This document shows positions 1 to 10,193 of a stretch of 64,000 nucleotides of DNA, one piece after another. The notes under the pieces are model-generated. The model did no database searches. It saw nothing but the letters and a program-made list of their open reading frames with translations, and was not told where the DNA came from. The stretch's first letter is position 1; each line of letters begins with the position of its first letter. The stretch spans positions 1 to 64,000 of the forward strand of contig NZ_JACOGF010000001.1 in NCBI RefSeq assembly GCF_014284335.1. Reading direction: 5' to 3'. Position numbers and translations under genes: made by a program. Source of the DNA: Undibacterium hunanense. Lineage in GTDB: Bacteria; Pseudomonadota; Gammaproteobacteria; Burkholderiales; Burkholderiaceae_D.

Positions 1-985
1 TGGAACGGTCATAGACAGGAATGATCTCTACGCCTGGCGGCAGGCTGGGTTTCAGTTTTTCCAGTTTGGTTTTGATAGCATCGATGGTTGCCAGCGCATT
101 TTTGCCTGAGCGCATGACAATCACGCCGCCTGCGACTTCACCTTCGCCGTTTAATTCAGCAATGCCGCGCCGCATTTCAGGTCCGGTTTGAATGCGGGCA
201 ACGTCACCAAGGCGCACGGATACACCAGCATCTGTTGTCATCAAAGGTATTTTATGGAAATCATCCAGAGACTTCAGGTAGCCAGATGCACGCACCATGT
301 ACTCTGCTTCCCCCAACTCCAGGACCGAGCCACCATTTTCCTGATTGGCCTGCTGTACTGCCGCTATGATTTTGCCGTGCGGGATGTTATAGGCACGCAT
401 CTTGTCCGGGTCGAGCTGAATCTGGTACTGGCGCACCATGCCACCTATGCTTGCCACCTCCGACACATTTGGTACCGACTTCAATTCGTACTTCAGGAAC
501 CAGTCCTGAAATGCCCGCAACTGCGATAAATCCATCTTGCCGCTGCGGTCCACCAAGGCATATTCATATACCCAGCCGACACCGGTGGCATCTGGCCCGA
601 GAGATGCTTTCGCTTGTGGCGGCAACCGTGACTGCACCTGGTTCAGGTATTCCAGTACGCGTGAACGTGCCCAATACAGGTCCGTGCCATCTTCAAAGAG
701 GACATAAACAAAGGAGTCACCAAAGAAGGAATAGCCACGCACTGTCCTGGCACCGGGCACTGACAACATGGTCGTGGTCAATGGATAGGTGATCTGATTT
801 TCCACAATTTGTGGTGCCTGTCCAGGGAAACTGGTACGGATAATGACTTGCACGTCCGACAGGTCAGGAATCGCATCCAGTGGTGTATGCGATAAGGACC
901 AGATACCCCAGGCGGTCATTATCAGGGTCGCCAGCAGCACCAGGAAGCGGTTGATGATAGACCAGCGTATCAGTTTTGCGATCAT
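1..985 (-). CDS. cusA: CusA-type heavy-metal RND efflux pump, N-terminal part (cut by window edge)
   Basis: Inner-membrane proton-driven pump of the HME-RND family, which exports monovalent copper or silver through a CusCBA tripartite complex. About 328 N-terminal residues are visible. They contain a first membrane helix (about residues 12-30), the [12 protein letters not shown] and FPGQAP segments typical of CusA/CzcA, and the start of the porter domain. The ATG at 985 lies in an ATGA overlap with the stop codon of the adaptor gene, which fixes the start and implies translational coupling. The gene continues beyond base 1, so the metal-selective methionines of the CusA channel cannot be checked. 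A CzcA-type divalent pump is the alternative, but the CusF-like domain on the partner adaptor favours copper/silver. Confidence 0.9.
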   Translation of the reverse strand, partial: MIAKLIRWSIINRFLVLLATLIMTAWGIWSLSHTPLDAIPDLSDVQVIIRTSFPGQAPQIVENQITYPLTTTMLSVPGARTVRGYSFFGDSFVYVLFEDGTDLYWARSRVLEYLNQVQSRLPPQAKASLGPDATGVGWVYEYALVDRSGKMDLSQLRAFQDWFLKYELKSVPNVSEVASIGGMVRQYQIQLDPDKMRAYNIPHGKIIAAVQQANQENGGSVLELGEAEYMVRASGYLKSLDDFHKIPLMTTDAGVSVRLGDVARIQTGPEMRRGIAELNGEGEVAGGVIVMRSGKNALATIDAIKTKLEKLKPSLPPGVEIIPVYDRS

Positions 986-2487
986 TTCTTTGCTCCTGTA
1001 GTCGGAGAAATGGCGACAATCTGGTACATCCCATTTTTGGACGGTCGTATATCAAAAATCACCATGTCCCCAACTTCCACATTGCGTGGAAGTCCGCCAA
1101 CTGGTAGTTGGAAGCCCATAGTCATTGCCCCCCATTGCAAGGATGGAACAGGATCGTGCGACAAGGTGATCTCATTTTTATCTATCTTTTCAACTTTACC
1201 GCTGCCATGGTGCACCGGTCCTGCCACCTTGGCGGTAGGTGGCGATTCTCCCATTCGGGTAGTCGTTGCTTTCAGACTGGCTTCGGAATCAATCAGGAAT
1301 TGGCCGGAGGCTACGACCCTTTGTCCGGCTTCCAGCCCTTTGCGGATTTCAGTCTGGCCATTCGCTTCTGCACCAGTTTCAACGTCCACAGACAGGAACT
1401 TGCCATCGTCCTGCGCGATCATGACGACATTGCGGGTTCCGGTGACAATGACCGCTTCGCTCGGTACCAGCAAAACCTCCTTATCCACGCCAGAACTGAA
1501 GTTGAGATTGGCAAACATGCCCGGCACCAAGACGCCCGCCGGATTATTCAGCTCAATACGGGCTTTCAAAGTACGGGTGCTCACATCCACTTGCGGCAGG
1601 ATGGCGCTGACCTTGCCCTGGAAGACTGTGCCAGGTGATGAGGGTGTGCGTGCTTCGACTGGATTGCCTGAGCGTACCTGAGCAGACAGGTTTTCCGGGA
1701 TATCGGCAATCACCCATATTGTTGCAACTCCATTGATACGAAATAATGGCGCTCCTGCCATGACCGTCATACCTTCACGTATGGACAGTTCTGACACGAC
1801 ACCACTGACCGGTGCAGTTACTGTGATGCGTGGATGCAGCTTTCCACTGGCGACAACTGCACGGATGTGATCGTCCGTCATCCCGGCGAGACGCATGCGT
1901 TGTTTGGCAGCCTCCTGCAATCCTGCCATGCCTGTGCTTTCCATGCGGCGAGCAGTCAGGTATTCCTCCTGAGCGGCAACCCATTCTGGCACATACAGCT
2001 CGGCCAGTGCCTGGCCTTTCCTGACTGTGTCCAGCGGAGTGCGCACATAGAGTTTTTCTACAAAGCCGTTACTACGTGCCTGGACCAGGGCAACATCTCG
2101 CTCGTTATAGGTCACGGTACCAACTGCCGCTATCGACGATGCAAGCTTTGCTCTGGTGACTTCAGCGACCCGGACACCGAGGTTTTGTTGCACGCGTGGG
2201 CTGATCTTGACACTACCTTCATCCGCGCCATCGGCATAAACTGGTACCAGTTGCATGTCCATGAAAGGCGACTTGCCTGGCTTATCAAATTTCTGGCCAG
2301 GAACCATAGGATCATGCCAATACAGCACCTTCTTGTCGTTTGGGGCTGAGTCCGATGGTGAAGTACCTGCCTGCATCCCGTTCGCATCCTTCATTCCCTG
2401 ACTGATACCCAGATGATAAAGGCCATATCCACTGCCAGCCAGCGCGCCAGTGGCCATGAGGGCCATTATTATCTTTTTATTGTTCAT
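982..2487 (-). CDS. cusB: CusB-like periplasmic adaptor with N-terminal metal-binding domain and C-terminal CusF-like domain
   Basis: Membrane-fusion protein (501 aa) linking the pump to the outer-membrane channel. In order it has an N-terminal membrane anchor (about 5-28), a heavy-metal-binding domain (54-87) with YWHDPM and the MDM triad, a barrel-sandwich/lipoyl and beta-barrel adaptor core (about 95-405), and a C-terminal CusF-like OB fold (about 425-495). The CusF part keeps the Cu(I)/Ag(I) ligand set as His444, Trp452, Met455 and Met457. In E. coli CusF is a separate metallochaperone, whereas here it is fused. The gene overlaps both neighbours by 4 bp (ATGA junctions), giving a tight cusCBA operon. 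Substrate specificity is inferred from these ligands. Confidence 0.92.
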   Translation of the reverse strand: MNNKKIIMALMATGALAGSGYGLYHLGISQGMKDANGMQAGTSPSDSAPNDKKVLYWHDPMVPGQKFDKPGKSPFMDMQLVPVYADGADEGSVKISPRVQQNLGVRVAEVTRAKLASSIAAVGTVTYNERDVALVQARSNGFVEKLYVRTPLDTVRKGQALAELYVPEWVAAQEEYLTARRMESTGMAGLQEAAKQRMRLAGMTDDHIRAVVASGKLHPRITVTAPVSGVVSELSIREGMTVMAGAPLFRINGVATIWVIADIPENLSAQVRSGNPVEARTPSSPGTVFQGKVSAILPQVDVSTRTLKARIELNNPAGVLVPGMFANLNFSSGVDKEVLLVPSEAVIVTGTRNVVMIAQDDGKFLSVDVETGAEANGQTEIRKGLEAGQRVVASGQFLIDSEASLKATTTRMGESPPTAKVAGPVHHGSGKVEKIDKNEITLSHDPVPSLQWGAMTMGFQLPVGGLPRNVEVGDMVIFDIRPSKNGMYQIVAISPTTGAKK

Positions 2488-3812
2488 GGCTTATCCTTGT
2501 TCATGGCATGGTCTAAATGCATGCCTTGTTCATCGGCAGGAAACAGGAAATTGAGTTGTGCCCACAGACGGGCGGTGTCAGCTTGCAATTGCAAGGCCTG
2601 TAGCCGTACATCAATCTCATTCCGGCGTGCCGCCAGTACGTCGGGCAGATTGGATTTGCCACCGCGATAGGCACCCAGAGTGGCTTGAGTACGTTCTTTG
2701 GCTAGTGGTATCAATTCACGTTCATAGCGGGAGCTGCGTTCCAGGCCATTTTGCCACTCTTCTATCATTGCCCTGGTTTCAGCGACGTGGGCGCGGAGTG
2801 TTTCATCGCGCTCGGCTTTTACCTGCTCGACCATCGCCAATTTGGAAGATAACTCACGATCCTGGCGGTTCTTTTGGTCCCATTGGAATGGCAGCGATAT
2901 ACCGACCGATACCATATTGGAATACGCTGGACCACGCCGCTGGAATGCGACTTCGACTGTCCAGTCTGACTTTTTATTGGCTTCGGCGAGTTTTGCATCC
3001 ACTTCGGCGATTTCCGTTTGCCTGGTCAGTACAGCGATCTGGGGATGGTGGTTCAGCGATTTGTCCAGCGCTGTTAAATCCAGACGGATGCTGCCTAGAC
3101 TTGGCTCTCCCGCCAGTGGAAGTTCGGTAGCAAGACCCGTCCAGCGAGCTAGCATTATTCTGGCACTACGGATCTTGCGCTGGATTTCACTATAGCGGTC
3201 ATCCACCATGCTCAGTGCACTTCGTGCAGCAAAGATATCTGCCTGACTGCCTCGCCCGGCGCGATAGCTGCTCTCTGCTGCCTCGATGTCGAGTTTGGCC
3301 TGATTCGCTTGTTCTGCGACGATGGCGGCCATGCGTTCTGCATAGTAGCTGTCTAGCCAGGCAATAGCGGTGTCACGCTGGATGGCCGCAATCGCGCTGG
3401 CTTTCTCTGCCATGGACTTATTCGCGGTGCGGTTATAGCGAGCAGCGCGCAACTGGCGCTTGTCACTACCGGTCAGCTCTTGCATGACGCCGATGCGGCG
3501 CATGGTCATGAAATCACTGGTCAGACTGCCACGGTCAGGACCGCTGACTGGCAGGTTATCGATACCGGCTTTCAAAACAGGATCAGGTAATTGACCAGCA
3601 GCGACCGCCATTTCCCGGGAAGCAGTCACCGCCAGGTCTTGCGCGATCAACTGGCGCGAACGTGCTACGGCCAGTTGTTGGGCTTGTCCCAAAGTGAGTA
3701 GAATATCTGCAGCAAGGGCTGGGAATGAGGATAAAGTGAGTATGCCAGCGGCAACGGCAATGCGAATGACACGGGGCCGCGCAGCATATGGTGCAGCAAA
3801 AATAGAGAACAT
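2484..3812 (-). CDS. cusC: CusC-like TolC-family outer-membrane efflux channel
   Basis: Outer-membrane factor of the metal efflux complex, 442 aa from the chosen ATG at 3812. A GGAGG lies 4 bases upstream of this ATG; an upstream in-frame TTG at 3830 has no comparable site. A signal peptide ends near FPALA-AD at about residue 35. The rest is an alternating helical protein with the duplicated outer-membrane efflux repeats and the LVARSRQ-type start of the first repeat. There is no lipobox Cys after the signal peptide, unlike E. coli CusC. Its stop overlaps the adaptor start by 4 bp. Confidence 0.85.
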   Translation of the reverse strand: MFSIFAAPYAARPRVIRIAVAAGILTLSSFPALAADILLTLGQAQQLAVARSRQLIAQDLAVTASREMAVAAGQLPDPVLKAGIDNLPVSGPDRGSLTSDFMTMRRIGVMQELTGSDKRQLRAARYNRTANKSMAEKASAIAAIQRDTAIAWLDSYYAERMAAIVAEQANQAKLDIEAAESSYRAGRGSQADIFAARSALSMVDDRYSEIQRKIRSARIMLARWTGLATELPLAGEPSLGSIRLDLTALDKSLNHHPQIAVLTRQTEIAEVDAKLAEANKKSDWTVEVAFQRRGPAYSNMVSVGISLPFQWDQKNRQDRELSSKLAMVEQVKAERDETLRAHVAETRAMIEEWQNGLERSSRYERELIPLAKERTQATLGAYRGGKSNLPDVLAARRNEIDVRLQALQLQADTARLWAQLNFLFPADEQGMHLDHAMNKDKP

Positions 3813-3887
3813 GGAACCTCCAGGCGACAATCAATAGCAACGTACGCCAGCAAGATGTGGCGACGCATGGATCAGGCGCTTATGGAG

Positions 3888-4301
3888 TTAAATGCGGAAA
3901 CAGCAGTTACGTATGGCAATCGGGGGTGCTGCGCTGCGTATCAAATGTGCTGAGGGTGGATGCGATGAAAGAGGGACAGCCACTACATCCATGGCTTCCA
4001 CTATGAATACCAGGCCAGTGCTGACAAAGGGCTGTACGTCAGGCGGTTGTGGCTTGTCGAGCGACTGTTTGCTCAGTGGGTCTTGCGCATGGGTGTGGCA
4101 AAGTGCCGGCTGATCCTTGTCCATGCCTTCGCAGGCTGGCATTGCAGTTGAATCAGCAGTGAACGAGATTACGTTCGAACCATTTCCACCGCCAGCCGTC
4201 ATTCCCGGGCAGGCGTATGCCGCTACTGCAAACTGCATGAACAGCAGGCTGCATAGCGTGGCAAATACCACAATGATCCGGGATGGACGGGAGATTTTCA
4301 T
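3888..4301 (-). CDS. small secreted Cys/His-containing protein preceding cusCBA
   Basis: A 137-aa protein with a clear signal peptide (cleavage near AVAAYA, residue 29). The mature part has scattered Cys, His and Met (CPGM, ACEGMD, LCHTHAQ) and a C-terminal NCCFRI tail. I recall similar small proteins upstream of copper-efflux operons in Burkholderiales, but I cannot name the family. It sits 75 bp before cusC on the same strand, so it may be the first gene of the operon and could bind metal in the periplasm. That role is inferred from position and residues only. No strong ribosome-binding site is seen before the ATG. Confidence 0.65.
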   Translation of the reverse strand: MKISRPSRIIVVFATLCSLLFMQFAVAAYACPGMTAGGGNGSNVISFTADSTAMPACEGMDKDQPALCHTHAQDPLSKQSLDKPQPPDVQPFVSTGLVFIVEAMDVVAVPLSSHPPSAHLIRSAAPPIAIRNCCFRI

Positions 4302-4564
4302 AAAACGGGCAACTGGTTCCTTGCTGATCTTAGTTTAAAGGCGTAATGATTATAGTCGTAACTCTGGCTCCTAAATTACACCCAAAACGAAAATTTCTGC
4401 GAATTGCATAAAACTGGCTGAATCCGCGTCCTATTTCAGTAAGAATTTTGTAGAGATAGGAAAGATGTGATTGTGGCAATAAATATTGCCAATAGGAAAC
4501 TAAAGATAAAAAAACAGGCTTGTAAGTCATTGAAAAATATAGAGAAATTCGTAACCGTGTCAAA
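4302..4564. other. AT-rich intergenic region upstream of the metal operon
   Basis: No convincing gene. The region is clearly richer in A+T than its neighbours and must hold the promoter of the minus-strand metal operon. I could not identify a CueR-type or CusR-type operator with confidence. Confidence 0.4.
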
Positions 4565-4801
4565 TTGCACGAAAAGTACGATTACCCCAAAGAAGCACCG
4601 GCAGACGAAGCGAGTTCCCCGAAAGCTACCAAGGTAGAATTTCCACTTGGCGATATATCACTGCTGCATTCGATTTCACCGATCGGCGACAAGTTTCATC
4701 CAGCACCTGAACTGGGACCAGCCGGTCAGAAAGGACGCATTCCGAATCTCGGCATCACGCTGTCTAACACAGTTGACATCGTAATCGGTGATCCGCGTTG
4801 A
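4565..4801 (+). pseudogene. orphan open frame, possibly the 3' end of a decayed gene
   Basis: The frame encodes 78 residues from a TTG. It can be extended upstream in frame to about 4526 without a better start. It contains a readable, proline- and acid-rich sequence (HPAPELGPAGQ, TVDIVIGDPR) with codon usage like real genes. There is no ribosome-binding site and no ATG. I do not recognise a family. The absence of a start suggests the C-terminal remnant of a larger gene; a chance frame is the alternative. Confidence 0.3.
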
Positions 4802-4885
4802 CAGGTATGGTGTTATTTTCGACTGAAGAAGAGTTATTAAAACTCATTTCTTCAATTAAAAAGAATCTAGTTGTGTAAAGCGCGA

Positions 4886-4922
4886 AAAAGCCCGGCAAAC
4901 AGAATGTCTACCGGGCTTTTTT
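4886..4922. terminator. bidirectional rho-independent terminator
   Basis: The arms AAAAGCCCGG (4886-4895) and CCGGGCTTTT (4911-4920) pair around a 15-base loop, with T-runs in both directions. It lies between the 4565 frame and the converging receptor gene, whose stop is at 4998. Confidence 0.85.
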
Positions 4923-4997
4923 ACATCATGATCCTTACTTGATCATGCTCTCCCCTGCTGGGTTGAGCAAACCACCCGCAGGCGGCTCGCTATAACA

Positions 4998-7900
4998 TCA
5001 GAACGAAGTACGCATAGACAAGGTGTAAGCTGCACCTGGTTTGTATTCGTCAAACACGGCATTGCTGAACTGTGTGTATGACTGGCTGATGGCTTTGTTG
5101 GCATTCCATACGCTCAGAGTCAGATCTGTGTTGTAGGGGAAGTTGAACAGGCGTTTCAGATTGGCACCTACTGACAGATCGATTTGTGTGCGATCGGTGG
5201 TGTAGGCATACGCACCACCTGGCACGTTCAAACCTGTACTGGTGTTCACCACGTGCGATGCAGTGTACTGACGCGAGACGCGGAAGTTCAGGCCATTGCG
5301 TTCGTAGTACAGCGTCAGATTGCTGGTACGTGGTGGCACGCCGGCGACTGGCGGTGCATTTGGTGCTTCATCCTTTTGGTTGGTGTAGGTGTAGTTGGCC
5401 GTAAAACCAAAACCCTTGACTGGCAACATGTCCAGCGGTTGCTGCCAGGTCAGTTCGACGCCGCGCACTTTCAGCTTGGTGTCGATGTTGTAGGGCTCGG
5501 TGATTTCGACCAGATGCTTGTCGCGTCCACCGCTGGCATCTACCGACTGTTGCTGCGCTGCTGTCAGACCAACCGGGCCAAACATGGAATCCAGCTGTGC
5601 CAGCGAGTACGTGATAATGCGCTGGCCTGGACGGCTGACGATGTCCTTGGCGAAAGCACTGGCAGACACATAGGCTTCGCGGGTCATGTAGTATTCCAGC
5701 CCCAGATCGAGGTTGTTTGCCCCGAAAGGTTTCAGGTTGGGGTTGGTCACATTACCCTGACGTGCACCCTGATCACCAATGGTCAGCATGGTCTGTCTCA
5801 AATCGGCCGGATTGGCACGTGTCAGCGACTTGGAACCTGATGCGCGGAAAATCAGTTTTGGTGTGATGTTATAAGCGATCGTTGCGGATGGCAGCACATT
5901 GCTGTAGCTGGTAGTTTCATACGCCCAGACACCGATATTGTCATACTGGCCACCATTCTTCAATGTGGCATTGCGCGGATCAGCCACCACACTCAGAGCA
6001 CCGATGGTTTGCTTGGTGTTGGCGTAACGCACACCGGCGTTGTAGCGCAACGTGCCGTCGAACAAATTGAAGCGGCCATTGGCTTCAGTATAGAAAGCAT
6101 CCACTACCTCGCGGATATAACCACCGCTGCCGCTGCTGAAACCTTTGTAAATATTGTCCCTGAAATACTGATAGTCGGTGTCCTGACTAAATTTTGGCCA
6201 ATTGACACCAATGAAGCCATGATTTGTGGCATACGCATAATTGGGCACATTGGCATTGGTAACCACGGAACCCAGATATGTCAACGGCGTTGTTACACCA
6301 GCCGTTGAACCCGTACCATAACCCGGGTAAGCTGTGGCGACATCGGTAATCGTGCCAGGTGTGCTGCGACCGTCACAACCAGGCTGACGAATCTGCGTGT
6401 TAGGTGCAAAGAAGCGATAGTTGACGTTATTGCCGCAAGCAACGTTCATCCACGCATCTGCTGCAGAATAACTGCGATAACGGCGCTCGATATCATCATA
6501 TGACACACCAGACTTGATGCTGAAAGTGCTGTCACCCCAATTGACGTTCAGGCGTGAACCCTTGGTCGTGTTGGTGCGCTCATACAGGTCCATGCGCAGA
6601 CCGGACAAGCCCTGCCCTGCCTGATTCCAACCAAAATTTGTCGGATCGTTGATGTTCAGGTTGGCGCCATAGGTTGGTGACTGGCCTGGAACCGTGTTGT
6701 CATAAGTAATGACAGAGTTGGGTGACTTGGTAGCCAACAATACTGTAGGCATGTCACGGAAAAATGTGCTCTTGGTGAAGTTGACATGCCCGTCTATGGT
6801 CCACTTGTCGTTGGGACGGAATTCAAAGCCAGGATTAAAGCTGCGGAACAGCGTTTTTTCTTCCATGGGCCGGTATTCCAGAGACCAGAAGGTATTGGCA
6901 AACGTCGCCTTGGTCAGCACGCAACCAACCGTACAGTCACTGCGGTCAAACTCCATGCCGATAGGGATGACGGTATTGGCACGTGTGCCTGCGTTCATCG
7001 CTTCGTAAACCATCTTGTTGGATTTTTGGGCGAATACCATGTCCATATAGATATCCAGCTTGTCATTCGGCTGCCATTGCAGACTGACGACTTCACCGTA
7101 ACGCTTGCGTTCACCTTCATAGATCAGGTGACGGCCAAGACGGGCCATCAGCGCATTATCAATCTGCTGAATGGTGGCACCGGGGTTCAGTGCCAGCAAC
7201 ATGGCGCGGTCTATCTGTTTGCCGGGTACCAGAATCGAACGTGCATAGGCAGGCAAATCATTCAGCGCCAGGCCTGAGGGGACGGTATCGGGTGTGGATT
7301 GCGAGCCACCGCCAGTACTGTTGGGGTTATCTGCCGCATTTGCCTGGAAGGATTTCAGCTGGAAGTTACGCATGTCCACCGACTGGAAGCCATCCGTCTT
7401 GTACTTGGTGTCACCAAACGCCGCACCGACCAGGACACCGAATTTACCAAGACCAGTATCCCAGGTATTGCTGATCAGGCCTGAACCGGTGGTGCCGGTT
7501 TTGCCGCTCTGGTCGCGATAATTACCGCTGAGTGTAATCGCGGAACGAAAGCCGTTTTTGTCGAAAGGCCGTACGCTGCGCATGTCTACCGTACCGGCTA
7601 TCCCGCCTTCAATCAGGCTGGCTTGCTGGCTTTTGTAAACACTGGCGCTGCGAAACAGTTCGGACGGCAGAAAGTCCATATCAACTTCGCGATTGGCACT
7701 GATGGAACCACCCCAGCTACCTGCCGAAGCCGAAGCCATAGGCGCACCGTTCAGCAGCACACGGGTAAAGGCCGGACCCATGCCGCGAATGGAAACGTTG
7801 AGACCTTCGCCATCGATTTCAGCGCGCGTGACCTTGACGCCAGGAATGCGACCCAGTGCATCAGCAATATTTGGGTCAGGGAATTTACCCATGTCTTCCG

Positions 7901-8174
7901 AGAATACGGTGTCACTCAGGCCCACGTTCTCGTACTTTTCGTTGGCAGACAAGGCCAGCGAGCTGCGATAACCGCTCACCGTGACGGTTGGGGTTACCTT
8001 GTCTTTTTCCTTGTCTTTTTCAGCCGCCGCTGCAGAAGCTGGCGCGGGTGCTGCTGGTGCCGGTGCCGACTGAGCATAAGCGCTGGAAATCAGGCCAGCG
8101 AGGACGGTGGTGACAAAAACATCACCTCCTGTACCCAATCGACGCCGAACGGCACCCTTTGTTCTTTGGTTCAT
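4998..8174 (-). CDS. TonB-dependent receptor, Xanthomonas/Caulobacter-type, likely for arabinose-containing oligosaccharides
   Basis: A 1058-aa outer-membrane active transporter. The signal peptide ends near SSAYA (residue 34), followed by an Ala/Pro linker, a TonB-box-like TVTVSG near residue 65, a plug domain (IADALGRIPGVKV, VSIRGMG, RVLLNG) and a long beta-barrel ending in Phe. The length and plug style match receptors that import plant oligosaccharides in Xanthomonas and Caulobacter. The start follows AAAGGAGAC at suitable spacing. The neighbouring GH43 and GH51 genes and shared LacI-type palindromes upstream point to arabinan or arabinoxylan fragments as ligand; this substrate is inferred from context. 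Confidence 0.9.
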   Translation of the reverse strand: MNQRTKGAVRRRLGTGGDVFVTTVLAGLISSAYAQSAPAPAAPAPASAAAAEKDKEKDKVTPTVTVSGYRSSLALSANEKYENVGLSDTVFSEDMGKFPDPNIADALGRIPGVKVTRAEIDGEGLNVSIRGMGPAFTRVLLNGAPMASASAGSWGGSISANREVDMDFLPSELFRSASVYKSQQASLIEGGIAGTVDMRSVRPFDKNGFRSAITLSGNYRDQSGKTGTTGSGLISNTWDTGLGKFGVLVGAAFGDTKYKTDGFQSVDMRNFQLKSFQANAADNPNSTGGGSQSTPDTVPSGLALNDLPAYARSILVPGKQIDRAMLLALNPGATIQQIDNALMARLGRHLIYEGERKRYGEVVSLQWQPNDKLDIYMDMVFAQKSNKMVYEAMNAGTRANTVIPIGMEFDRSDCTVGCVLTKATFANTFWSLEYRPMEEKTLFRSFNPGFEFRPNDKWTIDGHVNFTKSTFFRDMPTVLLATKSPNSVITYDNTVPGQSPTYGANLNINDPTNFGWNQAGQGLSGLRMDLYERTNTTKGSRLNVNWGDSTFSIKSGVSYDDIERRYRSYSAADAWMNVACGNNVNYRFFAPNTQIRQPGCDGRSTPGTITDVATAYPGYGTGSTAGVTTPLTYLGSVVTNANVPNYAYATNHGFIGVNWPKFSQDTDYQYFRDNIYKGFSSGSGGYIREVVDAFYTEANGRFNLFDGTLRYNAGVRYANTKQTIGALSVVADPRNATLKNGGQYDNIGVWAYETTSYSNVLPSATIAYNITPKLIFRASGSKSLTRANPADLRQTMLTIGDQGARQGNVTNPNLKPFGANNLDLGLEYYMTREAYVSASAFAKDIVSRPGQRIITYSLAQLDSMFGPVGLTAAQQQSVDASGGRDKHLVEITEPYNIDTKLKVRGVELTWQQPLDMLPVKGFGFTANYTYTNQKDEAPNAPPVAGVPPRTSNLTLYYERNGLNFRVSRQYTASHVVNTSTGLNVPGGAYAYTTDRTQIDLSVGANLKRLFNFPYNTDLTLSVWNANKAISQSYTQFSNAVFDEYKPGAAYTLSMRTSF

Positions 8175-8533
8175 GCATGTCTCCTTTTATGCGGCATCTT
8201 GTGCCATTGTTGTTTGCGTCTTTATTGACGCTTCAATTTTTTATTTATTACGAGAAACAGATTGTGGTAACGCAAACAAATATCGCACATCCTAACTCTG
8301 CTACGTCGGCGATAAACTGTTTCGTCAGCAAATTCCAGTTTGATTTCGTCCCCTTTCTATGACACCGGATGTTCGCTCATTTGTTTGCGCATAACAACGA
8401 TTACACTGCAATAAATAGCGCTACCATTTGTATAGTCGTCGTTTTGGAATTGCGCGTCAATCATCTTTAGCATTTGCGTTGTTACTCGGATACGATTTTC
8501 CACATAAATTGTTTGCGCTAACATTTCGCTGTG
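8175..8533. promoter_or_regulatory. receptor promoter region with several LacI-type half or full sites
   Basis: This gene-free region carries the upstream sequence of the TonB receptor. Besides the strong palindrome at 8510 it holds TGGTAACGCAAACA (8265-8278), TGTTTGCGCATAACA (8382-8396), a perfect TAGCGCTA core (8416-8423) next to a TATACA hexamer on the minus strand (8429-8434), and a TGTTTGCG half site (8211-8218). This clustering suggests several repressor contacts or looping. No gene is supported here. Confidence 0.6.
8510..8523. promoter_or_regulatory. LacI-type operator TGTTTGCGCTAACA upstream of the receptor gene
   Basis: The 14-mer differs from the perfect palindrome TGTTAGCGCTAACA at one base. 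Its exact reverse complement recurs at 11836-11849 in front of the GH51 gene. LacI-family regulators commonly bind palindromes with a central CG, and a LacI-family gene lies at 20012. Confidence 0.75.
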
Positions 8534-8560
8534 AAAAATTGCCCGGAAAGATTCCGGGCA
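8534..8560 (-). terminator. rho-independent terminator after the GH51-GH43 operon
   Basis: TGCCCGGAA (8540-8548) and TTCCGGGCA (8552-8560) form a 9-bp stem with a 3-base loop. On the minus strand it is followed by AATTTTTC. It lies 26 bp past the GH43 stop. Confidence 0.85.
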
Positions 8561-8585
8561 GCATTAAAACAAGACCAGGAAAAGC

Positions 8586-10193
8586 CTAAGGCTGATCGGT
8601 AAAACGGAAGGCATCTACGTCGATATAACCCTGATCAGGACGCGGGTTATAGCAAAACAAGGCAAATTGCTGCCCCTGAAAAGTGCCGGTCCGCCAGTCA
8701 TAACCCAGTTCAAAACTGCCACCCAGCACATTCCAGCTCTTGCCATCCAGGCTATAAGCGACTTCAGCCTGGTTCTTTCTGAAATCCATGTCTGTCCGCA
8801 GATGTATTCTGTTGACATTGATGGGGCGAGATGACACCCGCACTTCGGTCTGTCGCCCGATTGCGGTATCTTCTATCACCTCCATACTCAGGAACAATTT
8901 ATCTGCCGCATCACGCTGCACAGTAATATGGCCATTGAATTTGCCCAGGATGCCAAATCCACACACATCACCGGCCTGCACATTGCTGACATCAATCTCG
9001 ACTTCGCCGCGACTCCATGGCCCCTGCCCTTTCTGCGTCAGCGTATTGCGCGCCGTCCAGAACTCGTTTGCCCTGGTTGCTTCCAGTCGCAAGAAACCGC
9101 GTCGTTCGCGCAAAGACCAGTGACTATCATCAGGATTATGATTCCATTGCCACTGCATGCCCAGGGTGGGCGCACTGAAATCATCGGAAGTTGCCAATTT
9201 TGTGATTGGCTTGCCCAGAATGGGTTTGGGAGCAACTGCCGGCACTTTACCCGGCGCATCTTTAGTACCCCACACCGGCCAGTCATCTTCCCAGAAAATC
9301 GGGCTGATATTCGTCATGCGCCCTATGGGGCCGGCATCAACCATTACAAAGCCGTACCAGTTACCGTCCGGCAGATCGACGATCCCACCCTGGTGTCCAC
9401 CTGTGCGATCATCGATTTGCGCATGCGATTCCCAGGGGCCAAACAAATTTTTGGCGCGCGACACAATCAGCGTCAGGCTGGATGGCAGCGCGTTGAAGAG
9501 ATAATAGTATTCACCCCGCTTGACCAGTTTGGAGCCTTCTGCCCCCTTGTAATAATGAATCTTGCGTGAATCTGTCACCTTTGAATAGTCACTGTTAAGG
9601 CTCAGCAAGTTGACCGTACCATCCCACCCACCCGAAGTCGCAATATAAGCCTTGCCATCAGCTTCGATGAACAAGGCAGGATCAAATGCCACGCGATCCA
9701 GCTCATGGTAAGCCCAGGGACCCTTGATGTCCTTGCTATAGTAAATACGGGTATTTTGCTTGACCGGCGTCACCACCGCATAGAACATGCCCTGGTGATA
9801 ACGCAGACTGGCCGCAAACAATCCACCACGGTACGCATTGCCATTTTTGAGATCATATTGCTCCAGGCCATTGAGTTTTGGCACGATATGCGAAGCAAAT
9901 TCCCAGTTAACCAGGTCTTTGGAGTGGAGCAAGGTCAAGCCCGGGCTATTGGCAAATGTCGTGCTGGCAAAGTAAAAATCCTCACCGACACGAATGATGT
10001 CAGGATCCGGATAATCAGCATACAACGGCGGATTGGTGTAGGTGCCATTGCCATTATCCCCAGACCGGGCGTGCGCGCTGGACATGCTGACATCGAGCAT
10101 GCACAGCACCGCAATCAATGCCATGGTGGCGCGTCGCACAATCTGATGCCGTATGGTATGCGCCGTTTTGCGATGAAAGAATGTGCCGCTCAT
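8586..10193 (-). CDS. GH43-family beta-xylosidase / alpha-L-arabinofuranosidase with C-terminal beta-sandwich
   Basis: A 535-aa exported glycoside hydrolase that would remove terminal xylose or L-arabinofuranose residues. The N-terminal export signal ends near SSAHA (residue 41). The five-bladed propeller shows the GH43 catalytic set: Asp63 in YPDPD (base), Asp171 in FDPALF (pKa modulator) and Glu219 in AEGSKL (acid). Residues from about 345 form the concanavalin-like C-terminal domain common in GH43 xylosidases/arabinofuranosidases. The start ATG overlaps the GH51 stop by 4 bp, so the two are co-translated. The exact specificity within GH43 cannot be read here. Confidence 0.88.
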   Translation of the reverse strand: MSGTFFHRKTAHTIRHQIVRRATMALIAVLCMLDVSMSSAHARSGDNGNGTYTNPPLYADYPDPDIIRVGEDFYFASTTFANSPGLTLLHSKDLVNWEFASHIVPKLNGLEQYDLKNGNAYRGGLFAASLRYHQGMFYAVVTPVKQNTRIYYSKDIKGPWAYHELDRVAFDPALFIEADGKAYIATSGGWDGTVNLLSLNSDYSKVTDSRKIHYYKGAEGSKLVKRGEYYYLFNALPSSLTLIVSRAKNLFGPWESHAQIDDRTGGHQGGIVDLPDGNWYGFVMVDAGPIGRMTNISPIFWEDDWPVWGTKDAPGKVPAVAPKPILGKPITKLATSDDFSAPTLGMQWQWNHNPDDSHWSLRERRGFLRLEATRANEFWTARNTLTQKGQGPWSRGEVEIDVSNVQAGDVCGFGILGKFNGHITVQRDAADKLFLSMEVIEDTAIGRQTEVRVSSRPINVNRIHLRTDMDFRKNQAEVAYSLDGKSWNVLGGSFELGYDWRTGTFQGQQFALFCYNPRPDQGYIDVDAFRFTDQP

